A stretch of 21,153 nt of DNA from Chryseobacterium sp. UBA6632 (GCA_002455915.1 DKLU01000491.1:605-21757), one strand, 5' to 3'; shown: positions 1-7,691, counted from the first letter of the stretch. A program made the numbers and translations. Notes: generated by a model from the sequence alone, not told the origin.

Positions 1-220
1 TTAATCTGATTATTATTTACTAAAAGCTACGATTAAACATACGAAATATTAACTACCTAAAAATCAATCATTAACTAAAATCCATTGACATTTGTCACAG
101 TTTTTTTGTATCAAATATCACCGTTTTCCGGAAGCAACTCAGCCTAATTTTGTCCTGTACAATAAGCAATTAAACGTCTGAAGTACAGAATAAAATAATA
201 TTAACTTAAATACCTTTATT
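1..220. promoter_or_regulatory. Upstream region of isochorismatase gene with a short palindrome
   Basis: This AT-rich leader holds no credible coding sequence. A perfect inverted repeat, TGACA-TT-TGTCA, lies at 86-97, about 125 bp before the first gene, and could be a regulator site. A TACCTTTA at 211-218 resembles a Bacteroidota -7 element but sits too close to the ATG at 221 to serve as its promoter. The true promoter is not identified. The functional reading is a weak inference. Confidence 0.25.
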
Positions 221-796
221 ATGCACACAAAAGCATTCAATCCGGAAAACGCAGCGATACTTCTTATCGACCACCAAGTAGGAACGATGGCGTGGACACA
301 TTCTCACGACATTAATTTGGTAAAACAAAATGCCATTAAACTGGCGAAAATTGCAAAAGCTCTTAATCTTCCTGTGATTTTGACATCAAGTATGGAAGAC
401 CACGTTCAGGGACCGCTAATTCCTGAATTACAGGAAATCTTACCAGAAGCGTATGAAGCCCGAATCAAACGGCCGGGAATTGTAAATGCGATGCATCACG
501 CAGGTTTCAATGAAGCGGTAAAAGCTTTAGGCAGAAAAAAACTTTTCGTGGCGGGTGTAACAACCGAAATTTGCGTGACTTTTCCTGTTCTACAAATGTT
601 GGATGAAGGATATGAAGTGCAGGTATCTGCAGATGCTTCTGCTTCTTACACTCAATACGGTGATAATCTGGCTTTGGAAAGAATGAGACAGGCAGGCGCA
701 ATTATTACAACGGTTGACCAGATTATTTCTGAACTGGCGATTGACTGGACAAGTCCGAACGGAGGAAAACTGGTTGGAATTTTAAACTATCATTAA
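221..796 (+). CDS. Isochorismatase-family cysteine hydrolase, YcaC-like
   Basis: This is a single-domain cysteine hydrolase of the isochorismatase superfamily, 191 residues, the usual length. The expected Asp-Lys-Cys triad is visible: Asp17 in AAILLIDHQ, Lys83 in ARIKRPG, and Cys118 in GVTTEICVTFP with the non-proline cis-peptide segment just before it. The run GVTTEICVTFPVLQMLDEGYEV and the motif RPGIVNA resemble the YcaC subgroup, cytosolic enzymes whose physiological substrate is unknown. No isochorismate or siderophore genes are nearby, so a role in that pathway is not supported. A hairpin terminator follows at 811-850, then a pirin gene. Assignment to the superfamily is firm; the substrate is unknown. 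Confidence 0.9.
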   Translation: MHTKAFNPENAAILLIDHQVGTMAWTHSHDINLVKQNAIKLAKIAKALNLPVILTSSMEDHVQGPLIPELQEILPEAYEARIKRPGIVNAMHHAGFNEAVKALGRKKLFVAGVTTEICVTFPVLQMLDEGYEVQVSADASASYTQYGDNLALERMRQAGAIITTVDQIISELAIDWTSPNGGKLVGILNYH

Positions 797-810
797 AATT
801 TGATTTACAA

Positions 811-850
811 AAAGAAACATCGTTTCAAAATATAAAAGCGGTGTTTCTTT
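811..850 (+). terminator. Hairpin between isochorismatase-like gene and pirin
   Basis: A 12-bp stem (AAAGAAACATCG at 811-822 with CGGTGTTTCTTT at 839-850, one G-U pair) is followed by TGTTTT. It sits 15 bp after the isochorismatase-like stop codon and 25 bp before the pirin start. It probably ends or attenuates transcription of the first gene and makes pirin at least partly independent. Confidence 0.65.
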
Positions 851-875
851 TGTTTTAAAAATTAAAACTTACGTT

Positions 876-1604
876 ATGAAAATCATCAGAGCTTCAGAAA
901 AACATTCACACGGAAATCAGACATTTCACGTTGAAATATTGTATCCGGGAACCAATCTCGGAAAAAACGATACGGGATTTTTAACCATTGGAAGAATCGA
1001 CCACGCTTTATTTAAGCCTCCCGGTTTGGTTCCGATGCATCCTCATCAGGATGATGAGATTTTTTCCTATATCCGTTCCGGGAAAATGGTTCATATTGAC
1101 AGTACAGGTAAAAAAGAACACCTGAACAATTCTTATATGATGCTGATGAATGCCGGAAGCGGAGTCTCACACGAAGAAAGTGCGGAGGAAGATGTGGAAA
1201 TGCTCCAAATCTTTATGCGACCTTCTGCAAATGACTTACCACCGCAAGTTCAGTTTTATCAGTTTGAAAATGTTTTCAGTGAAAATACCTGGAGATTGAT
1301 TGCAGGAAACAGTGCTGATTCTCCTTTGAAATTAAGGGTAGAAACCAATATTTTCGACATCAGACTGCAAAAAAATACAGCTGTGAAAATCCCAGAATGG
1401 AATGAAGAATTTATCAATTTTATCTACTGTTTCAACGGAGAAATTAAAATCGAAAATGAGACCATTGCAAAAGGCGACTGCATAATTCTTGAAGAAAATT
1501 TACAAATCGAAGCGACTGCAGAAAGTGACGTGGTTTTATTTAAGATAAAAAAAGACGCTAAATACAGCGAATCGGGAATGTTCAGCGGAAATAAATTCCA
1601 TTAA
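876..1604 (+). CDS. Pirin family protein (bicupin)
   Basis: This is a pirin-type bicupin of 242 residues. The N-terminal cupin carries the metal site: His55 and His57 in MHPHQDDEIFSYIRSG, and His99 and Glu101 in GSGVSHEESAE. This matches the His, His, His, Glu iron-binding pattern of pirins. The C-terminal half (about 140-225) is the second, degenerate cupin, with GEIKIENETIAKGDCIILEE. Bacterial pirins include quercetin dioxygenases and stress-linked redox proteins, and this one cannot be assigned between them. It is cytosolic, with no signal peptide. The neighbour upstream is an isochorismatase-like hydrolase, a common pairing in flavobacteria as far as I recall. The family call is secure; the reaction is not known. 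Confidence 0.92.
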   Translation: MKIIRASEKHSHGNQTFHVEILYPGTNLGKNDTGFLTIGRIDHALFKPPGLVPMHPHQDDEIFSYIRSGKMVHIDSTGKKEHLNNSYMMLMNAGSGVSHEESAEEDVEMLQIFMRPSANDLPPQVQFYQFENVFSENTWRLIAGNSADSPLKLRVETNIFDIRLQKNTAVKIPEWNEEFINFIYCFNGEIKIENETIAKGDCIILEENLQIEATAESDVVLFKIKKDAKYSESGMFSGNKFH

Positions 1605-1623
1605 TCTTTTAGCTATAAAGAGA

Positions 1624-1650
1624 AAAAGCCTTGAAATTTCAAAGGCTTTT
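1624..1650 (+). terminator. Rho-independent terminator after pirin
   Basis: The stem AAAAGCCTT (1624-1632) pairs with AAGGCTTTT (1642-1650), and the 9-nt loop contains a small palindrome. It begins 20 bp after the pirin stop. The A and T tracts on both sides suggest it could work in both directions. The remaining stretch to 1819 holds only AT-rich sequence and one isolated TATCTTTG at 1734-1741 with no gene after it. Confidence 0.8.
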
Positions 1651-1819
1651 CTGTTGTTTGTAAATTTAGTTTTTTATATTGCTGTTTTAGGAAAGTAATT
1701 CATCAGCATTCATTTTTACCTAATCTTAACTGTTATCTTTGACCCACAAATACATTTGATAGAAAATTAGACCTTTTTCTTTTGGAGAATGTTCGTAATT
1801 AAAATTAGACATACAACTT

Positions 1820-2725
1820 CTAATTAAAAGATTTCCTGAATTCCAAAGGCGAAACTTTTGTTTTTGTTTTGAAAAGTTTGCTGAAAGATTGCAAGTGCTC
1901 GAATCCTAATTCATAGGCAATTTCACTTACGGATAAATCTGTTGTCGATAATTTTTCTTTTGCTTTTTCAATTAATTTGTCGTGGATGTGCTGTTGCGTA
2001 TTTTGCCCCGTCAATGTTTTCAGTAAACTGCGGAGATAAGTGGATGAAACATTAAGATTGTCAGATATGTACTGAACTGTCGGCAACCCTTTCGTTATCA
2101 AATCATCACCGTTGAAATAATCTGAAAGCAACTTTTCCAATTTGTCAAGAATCTGATGATTGGTTATTTTTCTCGTGATGAACTGTCTTTGGTAAAAGCG
2201 CTCAGCATAATTCAGCAAGGTCTCCAGATTCGATATGATGATATCGTGACTGAATTTATCAATGTTTGCCTCATATTCGTTTTCAATGTTTTCCATAATG
2301 CCATTGATAAGCATTTCCTCCTTTCCTGAAAGAAATAAAGCTTCGTTTGAAGCATAATCAAAGAATTCGTATTTCTTAATTTTTTTGGCTAACGAAGTAT
2401 TCCACAGAAAATCCGGATGAATGAACAGCATCCAGCCTTCCAGATTGGACGGAACTCCGTTTTCTTCGCCTCTTAAAATCTGTCCGGGAGACATAAATGC
2501 CATTAAACCCTCGTCAAAATCATATTTCTGCTGTCCGTAAAGGAGCTTGTCGCATCCTCTTTTCAGCGATATGACGTACAAATCGAAGATGACGGCATTG
2601 ATTCCCGTATCATTTTTCAATCTCGAAACATCAATCATTCCAATAAGCGGATGATGGGGTTTTGGAAGTTCCATCAGACGGTGGATTTCTGTTATGGATT
2701 TTATTCGGTAAGGTTTTTCAGTCAT
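1820..2725 (-). CDS. AraC-family transcriptional regulator (left module)
   Basis: This is an AraC/XylS-type regulator of 301 residues. Residues 1 to about 190 form an effector-type N-terminal domain, with conserved segments YGQQKYDFDEGLMAFMSPGQ and a stretch ending FYQRQFITRK. Residues about 200-301 form the double helix-turn-helix domain; the second unit reads LSVSEIAYELGFEHLQSF followed by SKLFKTKTKVSPLEFRKS. It is the last gene of a minus-strand operon, 8 bp after the small membrane protein and downstream of an SDR. The closest relative in the window is the regulator at 5658-6569: both share GQNTQQHIH and near-identical DNA-binding domains. It is the natural candidate to bind the 21-bp direct repeats upstream of its own operon (3955-3986). 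The effector is unknown. Confidence 0.93.
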   Translation of the reverse strand: MTEKPYRIKSITEIHRLMELPKPHHPLIGMIDVSRLKNDTGINAVIFDLYVISLKRGCDKLLYGQQKYDFDEGLMAFMSPGQILRGEENGVPSNLEGWMLFIHPDFLWNTSLAKKIKKYEFFDYASNEALFLSGKEEMLINGIMENIENEYEANIDKFSHDIIISNLETLLNYAERFYQRQFITRKITNHQILDKLEKLLSDYFNGDDLITKGLPTVQYISDNLNVSSTYLRSLLKTLTGQNTQQHIHDKLIEKAKEKLSTTDLSVSEIAYELGFEHLQSFSKLFKTKTKVSPLEFRKSFN

Positions 2726-2733
2726 ATCGAAAA

Positions 2734-3087
2734 TTAGTTTTTAAACGGATATTTCAGCCAAATCATTATTAAAGGTAACGCTAAAAAAGGAATTTCCATT
2801 AAAGCCATTTTATAATTTTCAGCTCTTAATGCCAAAGCCATAATCAAAAGGATTGAAATGGCATTCAATAAATTGCCGACAAAATATGTTTTAGGTATCA
2901 TCAACAAAATCCCGATTGTAATGGTCAAAACCGCAAAAAATGGAATGAACGATTCGCTGATGCCCAATGTGCTCAATACTTTTAAGGTTTCCGGATTTTT
3001 CTTATAATTGAATGTATCCCAACCGTGTTTGAAATTTAATCCTACCGAAACTATCAATAAGATTAATGAGATGATGTTCTTTATCAT
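2734..3087 (-). CDS. Small four-helix membrane protein, DoxX-like
   Basis: This 117-residue protein has four hydrophobic segments, roughly 4-20, 47-65, 70-88 and 97-113, with a hydrophilic loop after the first (HGWDTFNYKKNPET). That shape resembles DoxX-like or DUF4267-type inner-membrane proteins of flavobacteria, but I cannot name the family with certainty. It lies between an SDR gene (35 bp upstream) and an AraC gene (8 bp downstream), so it is co-transcribed. The divergent module on the other side also has a small membrane protein in the same middle position. The role is unknown; a link to membrane redox or uptake of the effector is only a guess. Confidence 0.75.
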   Translation of the reverse strand: MIKNIISLILLIVSVGLNFKHGWDTFNYKKNPETLKVLSTLGISESFIPFFAVLTITIGILLMIPKTYFVGNLLNAISILLIMALALRAENYKMALMEIPFLALPLIMIWLKYPFKN

Positions 3088-3122
3088 TTGATATTATTAA
3101 AATTTAAATTGTAAGAAAAATT

Positions 3123-3905
3123 CTATTTACGAACATTAAGTTCCTTAAATCTTTTAAACTCTCTGTGTCCGAACTTTAAAAGTGTATTTGGGATTAGTCT
3201 GCTTGCTGTTTGGAGAACGCCTACCAGAAATGGCGTGAGCTCTTTCTTGTCTTTCAAAAGTTGTTTAATTACTGTACTTACCAATTTATCGGCGTCCATC
3301 ATCATACTTGAGTTGGGTTGCATCACCCAATCGTTTTGAAGATTCGTATTGACACCCGGTGGAATCAGCTCAAAGACTTTTACACTGGTATCTTCCAACT
3401 GCAAACGCAATGCTTGAGTATAAGCGTGGATTCCGGCTTTTGTAGCGCTGTAAATGGGTGCGGAAGAATATGACATAAATGCAATTGCCGATGAAACATT
3501 CACGATAGCCGATGATTTTTGTTTTTTCAGATGCGGTAAAAATTGATGCACCATTTGTACAGTTCCGGAAAGATTTGCAGCAATCTCCTGATTGATGTTT
3601 TCCAGATCCAGCGTAGTATCCTGCAAATCTATAAGTCGCATCAATCCAGCGTTATTGATGATCATATTCAACTCAGGAAACTGCCTTGTGACATCTTTGT
3701 AAAGTATTTCAATCTCTTTGGGATTGCTTACATCACTTTGGAAAGTATGAACATTTGGGAATTGTTTCTTCGTTTCATATAATGCTTCAAGATTACGTCC
3801 CGTAATAATGATTTCTGAACCTTGTTTTGTCAGTTGCTTTACCAGTTCCAAGCCTATTCCGCTTGTTCCTCCTGTAATGAGGATTGTGCTGTTTTTTAAG
3901 TCCAT
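3123..3905 (-). CDS. Short-chain dehydrogenase/reductase (DltE-like)
   Basis: This is a classical SDR with a Rossmann fold. From the chosen start (MDLKNSTILI, 260 residues), the cofactor loop TGGTSGIG is at 11-18, NNAG at 84-87, the catalytic Ser in NVSSA near 138-139, and Tyr152 and Lys156 in YSATK. An upstream in-frame ATG would add eight residues (MPCTKAIN), but that ATG lies inside the -7 promoter element, so the inner start is preferred. The protein resembles the cytosolic NAD(P)-dependent oxidoreductases annotated as DltE, though no D-alanylation genes are nearby. It is the first gene of an SDR, membrane protein, AraC operon driven by the direct-repeat promoter at 3927-3987. The substrate is unknown. 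Confidence 0.92.
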   Translation of the reverse strand: MDLKNSTILITGGTSGIGLELVKQLTKQGSEIIITGRNLEALYETKKQFPNVHTFQSDVSNPKEIEILYKDVTRQFPELNMIINNAGLMRLIDLQDTTLDLENINQEIAANLSGTVQMVHQFLPHLKKQKSSAIVNVSSAIAFMSYSSAPIYSATKAGIHAYTQALRLQLEDTSVKVFELIPPGVNTNLQNDWVMQPNSSMMMDADKLVSTVIKQLLKDKKELTPFLVGVLQTASRLIPNTLLKFGHREFKRFKELNVRK

Positions 3906-3926
3906 ATTTATTGCTTTTGTACAAGG

Positions 3927-3987
3927 CAAAGTTGTCGCTATTTCAAGAAAATAATTTAGCCAAAACGAGTTTTACTTTAGCCAAAAG
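3927..3987 (-). promoter_or_regulatory. Promoter with exact 21-bp direct-repeat operator
   Basis: Read on the minus strand, the 11-mer TTTTGGCTAAA occurs twice, at 3976-3986 and 3955-3965, exactly 21 bp apart. The downstream copy is followed after 22 bp by CAACTTTG (3927-3934), a one-mismatch match to the Bacteroidota -7 element TAnnTTTG. The start codon is 21 bp further on. Two direct half-sites on the same helix face, with the proximal one abutting the -33 region, is the layout known for AraC-family activators. The binding protein is inferred to be the AraC encoded at the end of this operon. Confidence 0.75.
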
Positions 3988-4223
3988 TGATTCCATAAAA
4001 AATCTGTTACTTAATTAAAGCAAGCATTAAACTTTAAAGTGCCAATCAAATTTTTAAAGATTTTTCTATTGTTGGAAACTGCTTTTGGGAAAATAATTAC
4101 AGTATAGTAATGTAATTTTTTACGGAAGTGCTGCACTAAATAGATTATAGTACATTTATATAGTTGCCTTTTTTTAAACTTATTTTATAATTAATCAACC
4201 AAACTTTACACACAACTACACCC

Positions 4224-4284
4224 ATTTTAGTTACAATTAACCTTGATTTGGAAACATTTAATTTTCAAAGTACCACGAAATTTG
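4224..4284 (+). promoter_or_regulatory. Divergent promoter with degenerate 21-bp repeat
   Basis: This is the plus-strand counterpart of the 3927-3987 promoter. Half-sites TTTTAGTTACA (4225-4235) and ATTTGGAAACA (4246-4256) are 21 bp apart, followed by a -7-like GAAATTTG at 4277-4284. Aligned without gaps to the minus-strand promoter by hand, 37 of 61 positions match and all elements fall at the same offsets. It should drive the hydrolase, membrane protein, AraC operon. The rest of the 3906-4359 gap is AT-rich and, apart from a 16-codon leader reading frame at 4303-4353, shows nothing I can name. Confidence 0.55.
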
Positions 4285-4389
4285 CATTATAAATATAAAA
4301 CAATGTCAAAAATGATTTTTTATAAAGAAATATTTCTGCACGAGAATAATTAAGAAAAAATGAGAATATTTCACAAAAAAAGAAAAGGT

Positions 4390-5310
4390 ATGAAAATAAA
4401 AAAAATAGTTTTTAAAAACAGAAACTGGAATATTTCAGGAAATCTTCATTTACCTGATAATTTTGATGAAACCAAGCAATATACAACAATAGTTTGTGTT
4501 CATCCGGGGAGCAGTGTTAAAGAACAAACTGCGGGCTTGTATGCACAAAAACTAGCCGACCAAGGATTTATAGCTTTGGCTTACGATGCTTCTTTTCAGG
4601 GAGAAAGCGATGGAGAACCCAGATATCTGGAAGACCCTATTACACGTGTGGAAGACATTCGCTGTGCAGTAGATTATCTTACTACACTGGATTTTGTAGA
4701 TAAAGATTCTATTGGAATATTGGGAATTTGTGCCGGTGGTGGTTATGCAGCACATGCGGCAATGACAGAAAGAAGAATAAAAGCAGTAGCAACAGTAGTA
4801 GGAACCAATGCGAGCCGAGCGTTCAGAGAAAGCAATTATCTTGAAACTTTAGAAGCTGTTTCTGCACAACGGACAGCAGAGGCCAACGGAAAAGAACCAA
4901 TGATTGTCAACTGGACACCAAATTCTGTGGAGGAAGCAAAAAAAGCAGGAATGGACGAATTTGATATGTTGGGAGCTATCGATTATTATAGAACACCAAG
5001 AGGCGAATATCCGACTTCAAACAATAAACTACTTTTTACAAGTATGTCTAACCTCATCTTATTCGACGCCTTTCATCTTGCCGAATTCTTACTTACACAG
5101 CCTTTATTGGTTATTGTTGGAGATAAAGTAGGTGCTTTCGGTTCTTACAGAGACGGATTTGACTTATATAATAAAGCAGCATCAAAAAACAAAAAAATGC
5201 ACATCGTAAAAGAAGCCAGTCATTATAATTTATACGATCAACCAAAAGCAATGTCAGAAGCGTTGAAAAATTTGATCCCGTTTTTCAAAGAAAACTTATC
5301 CGAGAAATAA
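4390..5310 (+). CDS. Alpha/beta hydrolase with Cys nucleophile, dienelactone-hydrolase/YcjY-like
   Basis: This is an alpha/beta hydrolase of about 306 residues from the chosen start MKIKKIVFKN; an ATG ten codons earlier (4360) is possible but adds only a basic stretch. The nucleophile elbow reads GICAGGGYA, giving Cys114 where most family members have Ser, as in dienelactone hydrolases and the YcjY group. The likely acid is Asp245 (VIVGDKVGAFG) and the likely His is His278 (EASHYNLYD). HPGS near 39-42 fits the oxyanion region. It is cytosolic. The stop overlaps the next start as TAATG, so translation is coupled to the membrane protein and then AraC. The substrate is unknown; an activated ester or lactone is inferred from the family. 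Confidence 0.88.
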   Translation: MKIKKIVFKNRNWNISGNLHLPDNFDETKQYTTIVCVHPGSSVKEQTAGLYAQKLADQGFIALAYDASFQGESDGEPRYLEDPITRVEDIRCAVDYLTTLDFVDKDSIGILGICAGGGYAAHAAMTERRIKAVATVVGTNASRAFRESNYLETLEAVSAQRTAEANGKEPMIVNWTPNSVEEAKKAGMDEFDMLGAIDYYRTPRGEYPTSNNKLLFTSMSNLILFDAFHLAEFLLTQPLLVIVGDKVGAFGSYRDGFDLYNKAASKNKKMHIVKEASHYNLYDQPKAMSEALKNLIPFFKENLSEK

Positions 5311-5671
5311 TGGCAATATCTTTAAAAATAATAGGAATTGTATTGTTTGTTGCAGGGTTGGTTTTAACCTGCAAACCCAATTTAATCAGCAAAATTTCTG
5401 TACAGGAAAGCGGTTATCAAATGATTGAAATGCGTGTTAAATGGGGATTTATTATCGGCTTAGGACTTTATTTATTCTTTTTCAATGATTGGAATTCCTG
5501 GAAATCAGTTTTAAGTGCATTATTGTTTTTTGTAACTTTAGGAATTATTATTTCTCGATTATCAGGATTTGTTTTAGATGGATTTTTTATAAAACAATTG
5601 TTTTGGCTAGCGCCATAGAAATAGTTGTTTTAATTATTTTTGGATTACTATATAAATATGCAGACAATTAA
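5310..5671 (+). pseudogene. Small four-helix membrane protein (DUF4345-like), frameshifted near its end
   Basis: The reading frame opens at 5310 and encodes hydrophobic helices (IIGIVLFVAGLVLTC, WGFIIGLGLYLFFF, SVLSALLFFVTLGIII) and the motif RLSGFVLDGFF, typical of DUF4345-like proteins. It stops at TAG 5616-5618 after FWLAP. In the next frame the sequence continues as a natural fourth helix, AIEIVVLIIFGLLYKYADN, to TAA at 5669-5671. The span is 362 nt, one short of 121 codons, so a single-base deletion near 5610-5616 explains it. The truncated product would lack the last helix. The stop of the restored frame overlaps the AraC start by 14 nt, so the lesion may also weaken coupling to AraC. 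A sequencing error is possible. Confidence 0.7.
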
Positions 5672-6569
5672 ATCTTTATCAGAATTTCATCGTTTATTAT
5701 CTATTCCTCCACCATTATATCCTTTGGTAAGTGTGGTTTTGATTTCTGAAATACATGCTGTAAATTCTGATGTATGGGAAAGTTTTTCTACTGATTTTTA
5801 CACGATCTCATTAAAAAATAATATCCATTCAAAAATAAAATACGGACAGCAGTATTATGATTTTGAAAAAGGCACAATGACCTTTACCGCACCTAAACAG
5901 GTACAATCTGTTGAAATTGATGAAAGCATTAAATTCGATGATAACATTGGAATGGGATATGTGTTGATGTTTCATCCTGCTTTTTTGAAAAATCATCCTT
6001 TACAAAGCATTATAAAAAATTACGGTTTCTTTTCCTATTCTATTAATGAAGCCCTGCATCTTTCAATACAAGAAGAAAAAAATGTTGTTGAAATCTTCCA
6101 AAAAATAGAAAAAGAGTATCAATATATCGACAAGCATACCCAAGACATCATTTTAGCGCAAATTGATCTACTTCTGAACTACTGCAATCGTTTTTATGAG
6201 CGTCAATTTATTACAAGAAAAGTAATAAACAATGATTTACTTTCAAGGATGGAGCAATTGTTAAATGATTACTTTGATAACGGAGAAACGCAAAGAAATG
6301 GTTTAGTTACGGTCGAATATTTAGCGAACAAACTCACAATTTCATCAAATTATTTAAGTGATATGTTGCGTTCACTAACTGGCCAAAATACGCAACAACA
6401 TATACACGAAAAAATAATCGAAGTAGCTAAAGAAAAACTCATCACCACTAGCTTATCTGTAAGTGAGATAGCTTATGAATTAGGTTTTGAGCAACCGCAA
6501 TCGTTAAATCGGCTTTTCAAAATGAAGACCAATTTATCACCCTTAAAATTTCGACAGTCTTTTAACTGA
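5658..6569 (+). CDS. AraC-family transcriptional regulator (right module)
   Basis: This AraC/XylS-type regulator is 303 residues from ATG 5658 (MQTIKSLSEFHRLL); a TTG at 5640 in frame is less likely because its homologues start near this point. The N-terminal domain has YGQQYYDFEKGTMTFTAPKQ and FYERQFITRK. The C-terminal double helix-turn-helix has SSNYLSDMLRSLTGQNTQQ and LSVSEIAYELGFEQPQSL. It is a close paralogue of the regulator at 1820-2725. It ends the plus-strand operon with the hydrolase and membrane protein, and its start overlaps the restored end of the latter. It likely controls the divergent promoters in the 3.9-4.3 kb gap, possibly in competition with its paralogue. Confidence 0.93.
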   Translation: MQTIKSLSEFHRLLSIPPPLYPLVSVVLISEIHAVNSDVWESFSTDFYTISLKNNIHSKIKYGQQYYDFEKGTMTFTAPKQVQSVEIDESIKFDDNIGMGYVLMFHPAFLKNHPLQSIIKNYGFFSYSINEALHLSIQEEKNVVEIFQKIEKEYQYIDKHTQDIILAQIDLLLNYCNRFYERQFITRKVINNDLLSRMEQLLNDYFDNGETQRNGLVTVEYLANKLTISSNYLSDMLRSLTGQNTQQHIHEKIIEVAKEKLITTSLSVSEIAYELGFEQPQSLNRLFKMKTNLSPLKFRQSFN

Positions 6570-6693
6570 AGAATAAAAAGTATAGACAGAATACTTTACT
6601 GTAACGATTAAACTTCAATAATTCCACCCGATATAAGGAGATTTTTTTGTTCTGAGTTTTATATTATTATCGGTGACTTACCATTTTTATAAA

Positions 6694-6736
6694 AATAAAT
6701 GGCATCAACTGCTTTTAGTTAATGCCATTTTATTAT
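6694..6736. terminator. Bidirectional terminator between convergent genes
   Basis: This is a long imperfect hairpin with left arm AATAAATGGCATCAACT, loop GCTTTT, and right arm AGTTAATGCCATTTTATT. It lies between the plus-strand AraC (ends 6569) and the minus-strand SDR (ends 6775). A-rich and T-rich flanks on both sides fit use from either direction. The remaining sequence of 6570-6774 shows no gene. Confidence 0.75.
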
Positions 6737-6774
6737 TTACTTCTATATTCCTATAATCTGTATGAATATTGGAA

Positions 6775-7638
6775 TTAATCTAACAACTCTCCCATTCCAA
6801 ATAAGGTCAATCCCTTTGCATATTCTTCCTCAACAGTTTTATTGACTGCTTCAATATATTCTCCGGTTATCGGGTCAACAACAGTTCTCAAAGGTCTTTT
6901 GCCTTTTTCTGCAGTGATAAGTTTTACAATAGCATCTGCAACATCCTGTGGATTGGTTTGATGAGACTCAATCAGTCCTCCCAGCGCAGACATCATTTTG
7001 TTGGGAATTTCGGCAATTGCACTATATCCTTCAAATACGGACTGATCTGAAGCATTGCCGGTCTTCAGTGACATTTCTGTCGGAAAAGCACCCGGCTCTA
7101 CAATTGCAACATCAATTCCCAGGCGTTTAACCTCATAATGTAATCCTTCACTCAGTCCTTCCAAACCAAACTTCGAAGCGGCATAAACTGTTGCAAAAGG
7201 AAAAGAAACCCTTCCAAATCCGCTCGTGACATTGATAATCAATCCGTCTTCCTGTTTACGCATTTTCGGTAAAGCTTCTTTAATGAATCTCCAGGGTGCA
7301 AATACATTCACATCGAACATTGACTGTACATCTGCTGTTGTAAAGCTTTCTGCAACACCATTCATAGAGAATCCTGCATTATTTACGAGGACGTCAACAG
7401 AGCCTTCTGCTGCTATGATAGTTTCTATAGCTTGTTTTACGCTGGTATCATCTGTAATGGTCACGTCTAAAACAGTTATGTTTTCAACTGCTGAGAGCGC
7501 TTTCGCTTTATCGGCATTTTTGCCTTCCGTGTCTCTCATTGTTGCATAAACCTTGTGACCCAATGCTGCAACGCTGTGCGCAGTCAGCCAACCAAAACCA
7601 CTATTTGTACCTGTAATTATTACTACTTTTTTGCTCAT
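6775..7638 (-). CDS. Short-chain dehydrogenase/reductase next to Crp/Fnr regulator
   Basis: This classical SDR has 287 residues from MSKKVVIITG. A further upstream ATG adds nine basic residues, but the inner start has the typical A-rich leader directly before it. The cofactor loop TGTNSGFG is at 9-16, NNAG at 86-89, the catalytic Ser in NVTSGFG at 139, and Tyr152 and Lys156 in YAASK. The long C-terminal tail (PLRTVVDPITGEYIEAVN) is typical of SDRs near 290 residues acting on unknown carbonyl substrates. The gene has its own promoter with palindrome 7692-7707, downstream of the Crp/Fnr gene. It is cytosolic and NAD(P)-dependent by family. The substrate is unknown. Confidence 0.92.
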   Translation of the reverse strand: MSKKVVIITGTNSGFGWLTAHSVAALGHKVYATMRDTEGKNADKAKALSAVENITVLDVTITDDTSVKQAIETIIAAEGSVDVLVNNAGFSMNGVAESFTTADVQSMFDVNVFAPWRFIKEALPKMRKQEDGLIINVTSGFGRVSFPFATVYAASKFGLEGLSEGLHYEVKRLGIDVAIVEPGAFPTEMSLKTGNASDQSVFEGYSAIAEIPNKMMSALGGLIESHQTNPQDVADAIVKLITAEKGKRPLRTVVDPITGEYIEAVNKTVEEEYAKGLTLFGMGELLD

Positions 7639-7691
7639 CTTTTTATTTTTTAAATGATGATACAAAGGTTGGTCAACTCAGGTAAAAAACA

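Noticed and set aside
221-796. Isochorismatase for siderophore synthesis
   Set aside because: The sequence fits YcaC-like hydrolases, and no isochorismate synthase, ligase or carrier-protein gene is nearby.
1734-1741. TATCTTTG, a perfect -7 element on the plus strand
   Set aside because: No gene or RNA-like structure follows on that strand before the convergent AraC gene, and no convincing -33 element is present. AT-rich DNA gives such matches by chance.
3123-3905. DltE role in teichoic acid D-alanylation
   Set aside because: This appears to be a Gram-negative flavobacterium with no other dlt gene in view. The name reflects sequence similarity only.
3906-4359. Riboswitch or structured RNA in the long intergenic gap
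   Set aside because: Apart from the two promoters and a small leader frame, I see no strong stem-loop array or known riboswitch signature.
3123-6569. Divergent modules as a toxin-antitoxin or phage-defence system, because of the small membrane proteins
   Set aside because: The partners are an ordinary SDR and hydrolase with AraC control. Nothing resembles known toxin or defence effector domains, and there are no mobile-element genes.
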